Positions 1 to 5,141 of a DNA stretch of 5,141 nucleotides are shown here, in pieces. The notes beneath the pieces were generated by a model. It was given only the letters and a program-made list of their open reading frames with translations. It was not told where the DNA came from and made no database searches. Numbering within the stretch: position 1 is the first letter of the stretch; each line of letters opens with the position of its first letter. The DNA is from Alphaproteobacteria bacterium. GTDB lineage: Bacteria; Pseudomonadota; Alphaproteobacteria; Rhizobiales; Aestuariivirgaceae. The translations under genes were made by a program, and so were the position numbers. Location: contig JAHEJE010000218.1 in NCBI GenBank assembly GCA_024639035.1, forward strand, positions 1 to 5,141. The letters run 5' to 3'.

Positions 1-3
1 GCG

Positions 4-9
4 CCTCCT
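4..9 (-). promoter_or_regulatory. Candidate Shine-Dalgarno of a divergent gene off the left edge
   Basis: CCTCCT on the + strand reads AGGAGG on the minus strand, a perfect ribosome-binding core. A minus-strand start codon at normal spacing would fall just beyond position 1, so the gene itself cannot be seen. If real, 1-159 is the shared control region of two divergent genes. A six-base match can occur by chance. Confidence 0.3.
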
Positions 10-99
10 GGACGTCACCATGCTCGGCTTGCGGTCAACCAGACCGCCGCGCCGACCATGCCTAGCCAGCAGACGCGGAAATCCGGTCAAGCGATTCCG

Positions 100-128
100 T
101 ATGATCGAAAAGTGCTCTAGTTTAGAAT
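100..128 (+). promoter_or_regulatory. Candidate -10 elements upstream of the helicase
   Basis: Two hexamers each match the TATAAT consensus at five of six positions: TATGAT at 100-105 and TAGAAT at 123-128. They lie in the most AT-rich part of the upstream spacer. Starts from them would give leaders of roughly 50 and 25 bases before the helicase ATG. Neither has a good TTGACA-like partner about 17 bases upstream, so the call is weak. I see no SOS box of the alphaproteobacterial GTTC-N7-GTTC type or of the enterobacterial type. Confidence 0.22.
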
Positions 129-159
129 TCCCGACAACAGATTCGCCGCATGAAGTCCG

Positions 160-3006
160 ATGAACGATACCGCGCCACCCGACCCCCTCAGCGACGTCCC
201 CGCCGCGGTGATCGACGGCGCCGGCTTGCGCGTGGGCACGATGGGCGGGCAGGACGAACGGCTCGCCGCCGGACCGGCGATCAGTGCCCTTGCCGGGCGT
301 CCGCATCTGGTTTGCCATGCCGTCTATCTGGCCGGGCGGCTGGCCCTGGCCCACGGTGGGCGTCGCAACGGCTCATCGCAAGCGCTTGCCCAACGCCATT
401 TCGACCTCGCCGAACTGTTCGCATTCGCCGCCCCGGCGACGATTGCCGTTCCGACGCCGGATGGCTTTGCCCGCGCCCTTGGCCTGCGCCCCGGCCCGGA
501 CCCGCTCGACACCATGTTCGAGGTGGCCCGTGAGCTGCTCGGACAACTGGCCAGCCCGACCTATCCGCGCCTGCGCGAGACCGCCCAGGCGGCGCATTTC
601 CTGCACCGTACCAACTGGCCCTGGGCCGCATCGGTGCTGGCCGCGATCACCCGCGCCGACCCGGACCACGACGTACAGGTGTTTGCCACCGGACTGAACG
701 TCTGGGACCGCCTGCCGGAATGGGTCGACGACGGCCCGCGCCCGCCCGGCAGCCATGAACCGGTGGCCGGCGATGAGGCCACCGCCTATCTGCGCCAGCT
801 GCTTGGCGAGGGTGCCGAGCAGCGCCCGCAGCAGATGGCCTATTGCGCCGAGGCGGCATCGGCCTTTCAGCCGCGCCAGTCGCGCGAGCACAACCACATC
901 CTGCTGGCCGAAGCCGGCACCGGGCTCGGCAAGACGCTCGGCTATCTGGCCCCGGCGCACCTGTGGGCCCGGCGCAACCATGCCCCGGTGTGGGTCTCGA
1001 CCTACACCAAGAACCTGCAGCGCCAGCTCGAACAGGAAACCCGCCGCCTGGTGCCCGACCCGCAGGAACGCCGCCATCGCATCGTCATCCGCAAGGGCCG
1101 CGAGAACTATGCCTGCCTGCTGAACATACAGGAGGCCTTTGCCGGTCTGGCCGCCGGCAATCCCAGGTCGGCGCTGTTCGCCACCCTGATCGCCCGCTGG
1201 CTGATGGCATCGCGCGATGGCGACATGGTCGGCGGCGACTTTCCGGCCTGGCTGATGGGGCTGCTCGATGACAGCGTGACGCTCGACGGGCGGGTCCGCA
1301 GCCCGATGTCGCTCGGCCTCACCGACCGGCGCGGCGAATGCATCTATTCGGCCTGCCCGCATTACCGCAAATGCTTCATCGAACGCGCCCAGCGCGCCGC
1401 CCGCAAGGCCGACATCGTGATTGCCAACCACGCCCTGGTGCTGCATGCCGCAGCACTCGAGCACGCGCTTGGCGAACCGCCGCCGCAGGACGGCGACAGC
1501 GATGCCCCCGAGCGATTGCGCCGGGTGGTGTTCGATGAGGGCCATCACCTGTTCGATGCCGCCGACAGTGCCTTTTCCGGCCATCTGACCGGGTTGGAAA
1601 TGGCCGAACTGCGGCGCTGGGTACGCGGTCCCGAGACCCGCTCGCGCCGCGGCCGCAGCCTCAGCGACCGGCTTGGCGAGCTGATTGCCGACGATGCCGG
1701 GGCGGTCAATCTTCTGCACGAGGTTATCCATTGGGCCACCGGCTTGCCCGGTCCCGGCTGGCAGCGCCGCATTGCAGCCGGCCAGTCCGATGGCGCCGGC
1801 GAGGCCTTCCTGACCCTGGTGCGCCAGCAGGTCCATGCCCGCCAGACCCTCACCGGCGGCAACACCATGGAGACCGACATCCGCCCGGTGATCGACGCTC
1901 TGCCGGCCGCCGCCGCCGAACTCGGTGCCGCGTTGCAGGCCCTCAACAAGCCGATGGCCGGTCTCGCCCGCGCGCTGCTCGCCAGGCTCGATACCGAGGC
2001 CGGCGACCTCAACACCGCCGACCGCACCCGCATCGAGGCGCTGGCCCGTTCGCTGCGCCGCCGGGGCGAACTGATGGTCGGCGGCTGGCAGGCCATGCTG
2101 GCGCGCCTGGTCGAGGCGCCCGATCCACAATTTGCCGAATGGTTCGCCGTCGAGTTCCAGTTCGGCCGCGAACTGGATGTCGGGCTGCATTCCCATTGGG
2201 TCGATCCGTCCGAACCTTTCGCTGCCGCCGTTCTCGAACAGGTGGACGGCGCCGTGATCACCTCGGCAACGCTGAAGGACCGGCCGCCGGAAGCCCCGGA
2301 CGACTGGCAGAATGCGGAAATGCGCACCGGCGCAGCGCACCTTGCCTGGCCGGCCGCGCGGGCCCAGCACGCCTCGCCCTTCGACTATGCCGCCAACGCC
2401 CGCATCCTGGTCGTCAACGATATCAACCGCGAAGACATGGACCAGTTGGCGGCGGCGTTTCGCGAGTTGTTCATTGCCGCCGGCGGCGCCGCCCTCGGCC
2501 TGTTCACCGCCATCTCCCGGCTCAAGGCGGTCTATCCCCGGCTGGCCCCGCCGCTGGCCGAGGCCGGCCTGGCCCTGTTCGCCCAGCATGTCGATCCGAT
2601 GGACACCGGCACGCTGGTCGACATGTTCCGTGCCGAGCGCCAGGCCTGTCTGCTCGGCACCGATGCGGTGCGCGACGGTGTCGATGTGCCCGGCGATGCC
2701 CTGCGCCTTCTGGTTCTGGAGCGGGTACCGTGGAGCCAGCCATCGATCCTCGAGCGGGCCCGCCGCAAGGCTTTCGGCGGCAGCGCCTATCAGGACATGA
2801 TCGTTCGTCTGAAGCTGCGCCAGGCGTTTGGCCGGTTGATCCGCCGAGCCGACGACAAGGGCGTGTTCGTGGTTCTGGATTCCCGCCTTGCCAGCCGCTT
2901 TTGTACCGCCTTTCCCGCTGGTGTCGAGGTTCAGCGCCTCGGCCTGGCCGATGCCATCGCCGAGGTTGGCGGCTTTCTTTCGCCTCTTGCCCGGCCGGGC
3001 GAATGA
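160..3006 (+). CDS. DinG/YoaA-type ATP-dependent DNA helicase (XPD-like, Fe-S)
   Basis: This is a superfamily 2 DNA helicase of the XPD/DinG/YoaA group, 948 residues, predicted cytosolic. In characterised members ATP hydrolysis drives 5'-to-3' unwinding, with roles in resolving R-loops, G-quadruplexes or stalled forks. Visible motifs in order are: Walker A EAGTGLGKT (251-259), motif Ia TYTKNLQRQL (281-290), DEGH box (459-462), motif III ITSATLKD (700-707), motif V GTDAVRDGVDVPGD (833-846), and motif VI QAFGRLIRR (888-896). Cysteines 319, 394, 399 and 405 match the Fe-S ligand spacing of E. coli DinG (120, 194, 199, 205, recalled) to within one residue. The protein is longer than E. coli DinG (about 716) because about 220 residues precede the core and show no intact exonuclease motif. 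An in-frame TGA at 151-153 makes ATG 160 the earliest ATG-type start; its Shine-Dalgarno is weak. The family call is firm, but DinG versus YoaA orthology is not settled. Confidence 0.95.
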   Translation: MNDTAPPDPLSDVPAAVIDGAGLRVGTMGGQDERLAAGPAISALAGRPHLVCHAVYLAGRLALAHGGRRNGSSQALAQRHFDLAELFAFAAPATIAVPTPDGFARALGLRPGPDPLDTMFEVARELLGQLASPTYPRLRETAQAAHFLHRTNWPWAASVLAAITRADPDHDVQVFATGLNVWDRLPEWVDDGPRPPGSHEPVAGDEATAYLRQLLGEGAEQRPQQMAYCAEAASAFQPRQSREHNHILLAEAGTGLGKTLGYLAPAHLWARRNHAPVWVSTYTKNLQRQLEQETRRLVPDPQERRHRIVIRKGRENYACLLNIQEAFAGLAAGNPRSALFATLIARWLMASRDGDMVGGDFPAWLMGLLDDSVTLDGRVRSPMSLGLTDRRGECIYSACPHYRKCFIERAQRAARKADIVIANHALVLHAAALEHALGEPPPQDGDSDAPERLRRVVFDEGHHLFDAADSAFSGHLTGLEMAELRRWVRGPETRSRRGRSLSDRLGELIADDAGAVNLLHEVIHWATGLPGPGWQRRIAAGQSDGAGEAFLTLVRQQVHARQTLTGGNTMETDIRPVIDALPAAAAELGAALQALNKPMAGLARALLARLDTEAGDLNTADRTRIEALARSLRRRGELMVGGWQAMLARLVEAPDPQFAEWFAVEFQFGRELDVGLHSHWVDPSEPFAAAVLEQVDGAVITSATLKDRPPEAPDDWQNAEMRTGAAHLAWPAARAQHASPFDYAANARILVVNDINREDMDQLAAAFRELFIAAGGAALGLFTAISRLKAVYPRLAPPLAEAGLALFAQHVDPMDTGTLVDMFRAERQACLLGTDAVRDGVDVPGDALRLLVLERVPWSQPSILERARRKAFGGSAYQDMIVRLKLRQAFGRLIRRADDKGVFVVLDSRLASRFCTAFPAGVEVQRLGLADAIAEVGGFLSPLARPGE

Positions 3007-3036
3007 CCCTACCTAAGCCGTTCGGATGAAATCCTC

Positions 3037-3042
3037 AGGAGG
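3037..3042 (+). promoter_or_regulatory. Strong ribosome binding site fixing the GTG start of the TerB-like gene
   Basis: AGGAGG lies six bases before GTG 3049 and is the best Shine-Dalgarno in the window. It supports a GTG start for the next gene and independent initiation rather than coupling to the helicase stop, which is 42 bases upstream of that GTG. Confidence 0.8.
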
Positions 3043-3048
3043 TCTCCA

Positions 3049-3462
3049 GTGACCCACACAATCAGCACCCACCAGGCCCTGATCTATGCCATGGTGACGA
3101 TGACCGCCGTCGATGGCCGCATCGGCGATCGCGAGTTGCAGCGCATCGGCCGCCTGGTCCAGACCTTGCCGGTTTTTGAAGACTTCGACGCCGAGCGCCT
3201 CACCCATGTCACCCAGGAGTGCGGCGAGATGCTGCAGGTCGACGAGGGGCTCGATGCCGTGCTCGGCCTGATCGCCGATGCCCTGCCGGTTCGTCTGCGC
3301 GAGACCGCCTATGCTCTGGCGGTCGAGGTCGCGGTGGCCGACCAGACGATTTTTCAAGAGGAAATCCGCTTCCTCGCCCGCCTGCGCGACGCGCTCGGCC
3401 TCGACAAGCTGTCGACCGCCGCCATTGAGCGCTCGGCCACGGCACGCTACCAGAGACCGTGA
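3049..3462 (+). CDS. TerB-like (tellurite resistance TerB family) small helical protein
   Basis: This 137-residue, probably cytosolic protein resembles the TerB / COG3793 group. These all-helical proteins are named after the tellurite resistance operon, but their molecular role is mostly unknown; acidic residues in TerB have been linked to metal binding. The typical pattern appears twice: AVDGRIGDREL (20-30) and AVADQTIFQEEIRFL (95-109), each an acidic turn followed by a helix, as expected from the pseudo-symmetric fold. No signal peptide or membrane segment is visible. The GTG start is set by the AGGAGG six bases upstream. The 42-base gap after the helicase, with no terminator, suggests co-transcription. 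No other tellurite-operon genes (terZ, terC, terD) are nearby, so a tellurite role should not be assumed. The family assignment comes from motif reading only. Confidence 0.8.
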   Translation: MTHTISTHQALIYAMVTMTAVDGRIGDRELQRIGRLVQTLPVFEDFDAERLTHVTQECGEMLQVDEGLDAVLGLIADALPVRLRETAYALAVEVAVADQTIFQEEIRFLARLRDALGLDKLSTAAIERSATARYQRP

Positions 3463-3540
3463 TGCAGGTGGCTGCGGCCGTCCGGCACGGTTGCATTGAG
3501 CCCCTCGGGCATAGTAACACTCACGGCAATGCCATCGGAG

Positions 3541-3569
3541 TTGATCGCCGGCCGCGCACGGCGTATTCC
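3541..3569 (+). promoter_or_regulatory. Candidate promoter for the sulfotransferase gene
   Basis: TTGATC (3541-3546) and TATTCC (3564-3569) are separated by exactly 17 bases. They match the -35 and -10 consensus at four and three of six positions. Transcription would start near 3576, about 25 bases before the ATG. The spacing and placement are good but the -10 match is poor. Confidence 0.25.
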
Positions 3570-3589
3570 GTGGCTGTTTTCGCATAAGC

Positions 3590-3593
3590 GAGG
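3590..3593 (+). promoter_or_regulatory. Ribosome binding site of the sulfotransferase gene
   Basis: GAGG lies seven bases before ATG 3601. An in-frame TAG at 3595-3597 sits between them, so translation cannot start further upstream. Together these fix the start. Confidence 0.6.
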
Positions 3594-3600
3594 ATAGGTC

Positions 3601-4608
3601 ATGCACATCATCGGGGCGTCCATACCCAGGTCGGGCCACCATTTCTTCATCAGGCTGGTCAAGAGCATCCTGCAAAAGGATATGCTGTACTGCGAGTTCT
3701 ACAGCCAGCAGGATTGCTGCGGCGAATTCCCTTGCAAGAAGCGCAACCGCAAGCCGTTGACCTTCCAGAAGAACCACGATTTCGATTTTTCGCTGCCGAT
3801 TATCGACGATCAGGAATATCTGGTGCAGATCAGGGATCCGGCTCCTCAAATTCTGTCGCACATCGAAATCGCCTCGCCTCTGGTGAAGTCAAATGTCCAC
3901 GAGCGCAACTATTGGCTGAGCGGGCGGATCAACTATTTCTGGAGATTCCATGAGAAGTGGGTCGGCAAACCACGGGCAAACTTCATGATGCTGGACTACG
4001 ATGATCTCGCCATGAGCCCGGCCGCCGTCCTTGGCATGTTCTTTCAGCGTTACAATCTCGACGTCCCTGTCCACAAGATCGTTTCCGCCACCGATGCCGT
4101 GTCCAAGAAACGCTCGCTGAACGGCAAGGTCAAGGAATATGCCCCGCGCAAGATCGAGCCCAAGGACATTCTTGATCTCGACACCCTGGCCATCGTCGAA
4201 TCGGCCATCCTGTCGGAAGTTCCGTCTCTGCAGGAAAAACGCAAGCTTGACCGGGCCAAATTCTGCTCCTCGCATCTGTACTGGCACGCCAAGGCGCTTT
4301 CGGCCTTGAATTCCAATGACGCCGGCAAGGGCTATGACTGGGCCAGGTTTTGCGTCGAGGAGGTTCCCGACAACCCGATGTATCATTTGACCCTGGCTCG
4401 CATCTGCAACCGTTTGGGGCACACCGAAGAGCTTGCCGAAGTGGTTGCGGCCGGGCTGTCCGTCGCCGGCGACGTCGGTCAGTTCAAGACCCGCCTCAAC
4501 CGCATGATGCCGAAGCCGGACCCGGAGCAGGACGCACCGGACAAGACCGCCACGCCGCCCGGCGAAGCGGCCGGCCCGGTCCCGCCCAGGCAGGCAGCGG
4601 CGGGATGA
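3601..4608 (+). CDS. Sulfotransferase-fold protein with C-terminal TPR-like repeats
   Basis: This 335-residue protein, with no visible signal peptide, appears to be a PAPS-dependent sulfotransferase, which moves sulfate from PAPS to a hydroxyl or amine of a small molecule or glycan. IPRSGHH (8-14) fits the 5'-phosphosulfate loop. QKNHDF (56-61) gives a K-x-H, with H59 the likely catalytic base. YLVQIRDPAPQILSH (73-87) fits the 3'-phosphate region; R78 and S86 are eight apart, as in estrogen sulfotransferase (R130/S138, recalled). LDYDDLAMSP (131-140) matches the usual YEDL segment. Cysteines 31, 39, 40 and 45 form a cluster. Residues 226-293 read as two 34-residue TPR-like units, and 304-335 is a Pro/Ala-rich tail. 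Core GC is far below that of the helicase. The glycosyltransferase that follows suggests a glycan acceptor, but this is inferred. The acceptor is unknown, and a non-sulfating P-loop relative is possible. Confidence 0.8.
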   Translation: MHIIGASIPRSGHHFFIRLVKSILQKDMLYCEFYSQQDCCGEFPCKKRNRKPLTFQKNHDFDFSLPIIDDQEYLVQIRDPAPQILSHIEIASPLVKSNVHERNYWLSGRINYFWRFHEKWVGKPRANFMMLDYDDLAMSPAAVLGMFFQRYNLDVPVHKIVSATDAVSKKRSLNGKVKEYAPRKIEPKDILDLDTLAIVESAILSEVPSLQEKRKLDRAKFCSSHLYWHAKALSALNSNDAGKGYDWARFCVEEVPDNPMYHLTLARICNRLGHTEELAEVVAAGLSVAGDVGQFKTRLNRMMPKPDPEQDAPDKTATPPGEAAGPVPPRQAAAG

Positions 4609-4717
4609 TCGGCGAATTCTGACGATTGCCATATGGCCGATAAGCGTCTATTCGTCTCGCGTCCACGCCGGGACCGGAGTGTGACCAATTCAACCGATCA
4701 TCTAGCGGCGCCGATCA
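4604..4717. repeat. Competing 9-bp inverted repeats around the sulfotransferase stop
   Basis: GATGATCGG (4604-4612), which overlaps the sulfotransferase stop codon, is the exact reverse complement of CCGATCATC (4694-4702). The overlapping TGATCGGCG (4606-4614) is the exact reverse complement of CGCCGATCA (4709-4717). The left arm could thus pair with either right arm, but not both at once. The loops are long (81 and 94 bases), so stability is uncertain. Confidence 0.4.
4626..4654 (+). promoter_or_regulatory. Candidate promoter for the glycosyltransferase gene
   Basis: TTGCCA (4626-4631) matches TTGACA at five of six positions. Seventeen bases later TATTCG (4649-4654) matches TATAAT at three of six. 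The start would be near 4661, giving a leader of about 95 bases that contains the right arms of the inverted repeats. Confidence 0.25.
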
Positions 4718-4743
4718 GCTTCCTGTAAGACTGCGCCGATGCC

Positions 4744-4747
4744 GGAG
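4744..4747 (+). promoter_or_regulatory. Ribosome binding site of the glycosyltransferase gene
   Basis: GGAG lies eight bases before GTG 4756. The in-frame stop TAA at 4726-4728, with no ATG, GTG or TTG between it and 4756, leaves that GTG as the first possible standard start. Confidence 0.6.
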
Positions 4748-4755
4748 TTGCCTGC

Positions 4756-5141
4756 GTGAAGGTTCTTCATCTGTGCTTTTCCAACGGAAACGGCGGCGCT
4801 GGCCTCGGCGCCAATCGGCTGCATCTGGCGATGCGCGAGCACGGTTTGCACTCCCAGATGCTGGTCGCCAACCGGGTCGACAGGGATCCGGACATTTTTA
4901 CCTTGGGCGAACTTGGGCTGGGGCGTGGCTTCCGCCATGTCTTCAAGAAGCAGCGGTTGATGAAACGGCTGTATCGCACCGACGTCCGATTGGCCATTCG
5001 CTCGATCAACTTGCCGAAATACAACCTGGCGTCGGTGGTCAATGACTGGGACGCCGATGTTGTCCAGATGCACTGGGTCGGCAACGGATTTCTTCCGGTT
5101 TCCGAATTGCCAAAGATCAACAAGCCGGTGTTCTGGAAACT
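4756..5141 (+). CDS. Family-4 (GT-B) glycosyltransferase, N-terminal part, cut by the window edge
   Basis: 128 complete codons of a + strand gene are present; it is still open at position 5141. The protein begins VKVLHLCFSNGNGGAGLGAN, with GTG read as Met. This is the first beta strand and glycine-rich loop (G11-G17) of a GT-B glycosyltransferase. MHWVGNGFLPVSELPKI (105-121), followed by the KPVFW stretch, is the hallmark of a group of GT4 enzymes from exopolysaccharide, colanic-acid-like and O-antigen loci, normally followed by a HD...TGGC-type segment that would lie outside the window. Such enzymes transfer a sugar from a nucleotide-sugar donor to a growing lipid-linked glycan at the inner face of the cytoplasmic membrane. 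The donor and acceptor cannot be told from this half, since the donor-binding domain is C-terminal. The position after a sulfotransferase suggests a surface glycan cluster continuing to the right. Confidence 0.85.
   Translation, partial: MKVLHLCFSNGNGGAGLGANRLHLAMREHGLHSQMLVANRVDRDPDIFTLGELGLGRGFRHVFKKQRLMKRLYRTDVRLAIRSINLPKYNLASVVNDWDADVVQMHWVGNGFLPVSELPKINKPVFWK

Larger units (their letters stand above)
1..159. other. Upstream spacer with no supported gene
   Basis: No convincing gene is visible here. On the + strand, one frame is open from position 2 to a TGA at 161-163 that overlaps the helicase ATG as ATGA, and another is open from 1 to a TAG at 118-120. Either could be the tail of an upstream gene. 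However, the GC-rich third-position pattern of the first frame holds only to about position 35 and then fades, and 91-145 is visibly AT-richer than the genes. A non-coding or divergent intergenic region fits better, although the first 60 bases could still be coding. Confidence 0.45.
3463..3600. other. Spacer between the TerB-like and sulfotransferase genes
   Basis: No gene is supported in this 138-base gap. It holds two short inverted repeats: a 4-bp stem with a 3-base loop at 3500-3510, and CGCCG/CGGCG at 3546-3563. Neither has a following T-run, so no intrinsic terminator can be claimed. The gap marks the point where base composition changes, and probably separates two transcription units. 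Confidence 0.6.
4609..4755. other. Spacer between the sulfotransferase and glycosyltransferase genes
   Basis: This 147-base gap holds no supported gene. It contains a perfect 10-base palindrome GCCATATGGC (4628-4637), the right arms of the inverted repeats, a weak promoter candidate and the ribosome binding site of the next gene. No stem with a T-run is seen, so transcription may continue from the sulfotransferase gene into the glycosyltransferase gene. Confidence 0.6.

Noticed and set aside
100..160. SOS (LexA) box before the helicase, as might be expected for a DinG-type gene
   Set aside because: Neither the GTTC-N7-GTTC form nor the CTGT-N8-ACAG form is present in the visible upstream region.
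373..2589. Long minus-strand open frame of 738 residues opposite the helicase
   Set aside because: It lies wholly antisense to a gene with intact helicase motifs. Its Gly/Ala/Gln/Arg-rich translation shows no domain, and long antisense frames are common in GC-rich codon-biased DNA.
1731..3029. + strand 432-residue frame overlapping the helicase C-terminal half
   Set aside because: It is an Arg/Pro-rich out-of-frame reading of the helicase with no recognisable motif and no ribosome site.
3026..3052. Eight-codon mini-ORF (MKSSGGLQ) whose TGA overlaps the GTG of the TerB-like gene
   Set aside because: It contains the Shine-Dalgarno itself and has no ribosome site of its own, so it is most likely chance.
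3500..3510. GCCC-CTC-GGGC hairpin as a terminator after the TerB-like gene
   Set aside because: The stem is only 4 bp and no T-run follows.
3013..3861. Minus-strand 282-residue frame across the TerB-like gene, the gap and the sulfotransferase start
   Set aside because: It covers two supported genes in antisense, and its sequence mirrors their codons without a domain pattern.
3889..4632. Minus-strand 247-residue frame opposite the sulfotransferase
   Set aside because: It is a shadow of a gene with clear sulfotransferase and TPR-like features; no motif or ribosome site is seen.
4628..4637. Perfect palindrome GCCATATGGC as an operator
   Set aside because: A single 10-base palindrome without a second copy or a known regulator match is not enough to call a binding site.

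Overview
This is a GC-rich bacterial window, probably from an alphaproteobacterium and plausibly a member of the Rhodospirillales. That placement rests on codon bias and on how the helicase and its N-terminal region read to me from memory; no search was run. All four genes I can support lie on the + strand: a long DinG/YoaA-type DNA helicase (160-3006), a small TerB-like protein (3049-3462), a sulfotransferase-fold protein with a TPR-like C-terminus (3601-4608), and the start of a family-4 glycosyltransferase that runs off the right edge (4756-5141).

Positions 1-159 hold no convincing gene. They contain an AT-richer stretch with two -10-like hexamers before the helicase, and a perfect AGGAGG on the minus strand at the extreme left edge, which may belong to a divergent gene starting just outside. 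The helicase carries a full set of superfamily 2 motifs and the four iron-sulfur cysteines, preceded by about 220 residues that are not part of the helicase core. After 42 bases and a strong Shine-Dalgarno, the TerB-like gene follows; the two could share a transcript.

The character of the DNA changes after 3462. The sulfotransferase gene is much less GC-rich in its core (31 of 60 bases at 3901-3960, against 44 of 60 at 1981-2040 in the helicase) and is followed by a glycosyltransferase. This looks like the edge of a surface polysaccharide or glycoconjugate locus next to a DNA-maintenance pair. The sulfotransferase could modify a glycan that the glycosyltransferase helps build, but that is inferred from adjacency alone.

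I see no RNA gene, CRISPR array, insertion sequence or phage gene. The points most worth a second look are the sulfotransferase (cysteine cluster, TPR pair and GC-rich tail in one protein), the N-terminal region of the helicase (possibly a decayed exonuclease domain), and a set of competing inverted repeats in the spacer at 4604-4717. I do not see clear evidence of a wholly new system.
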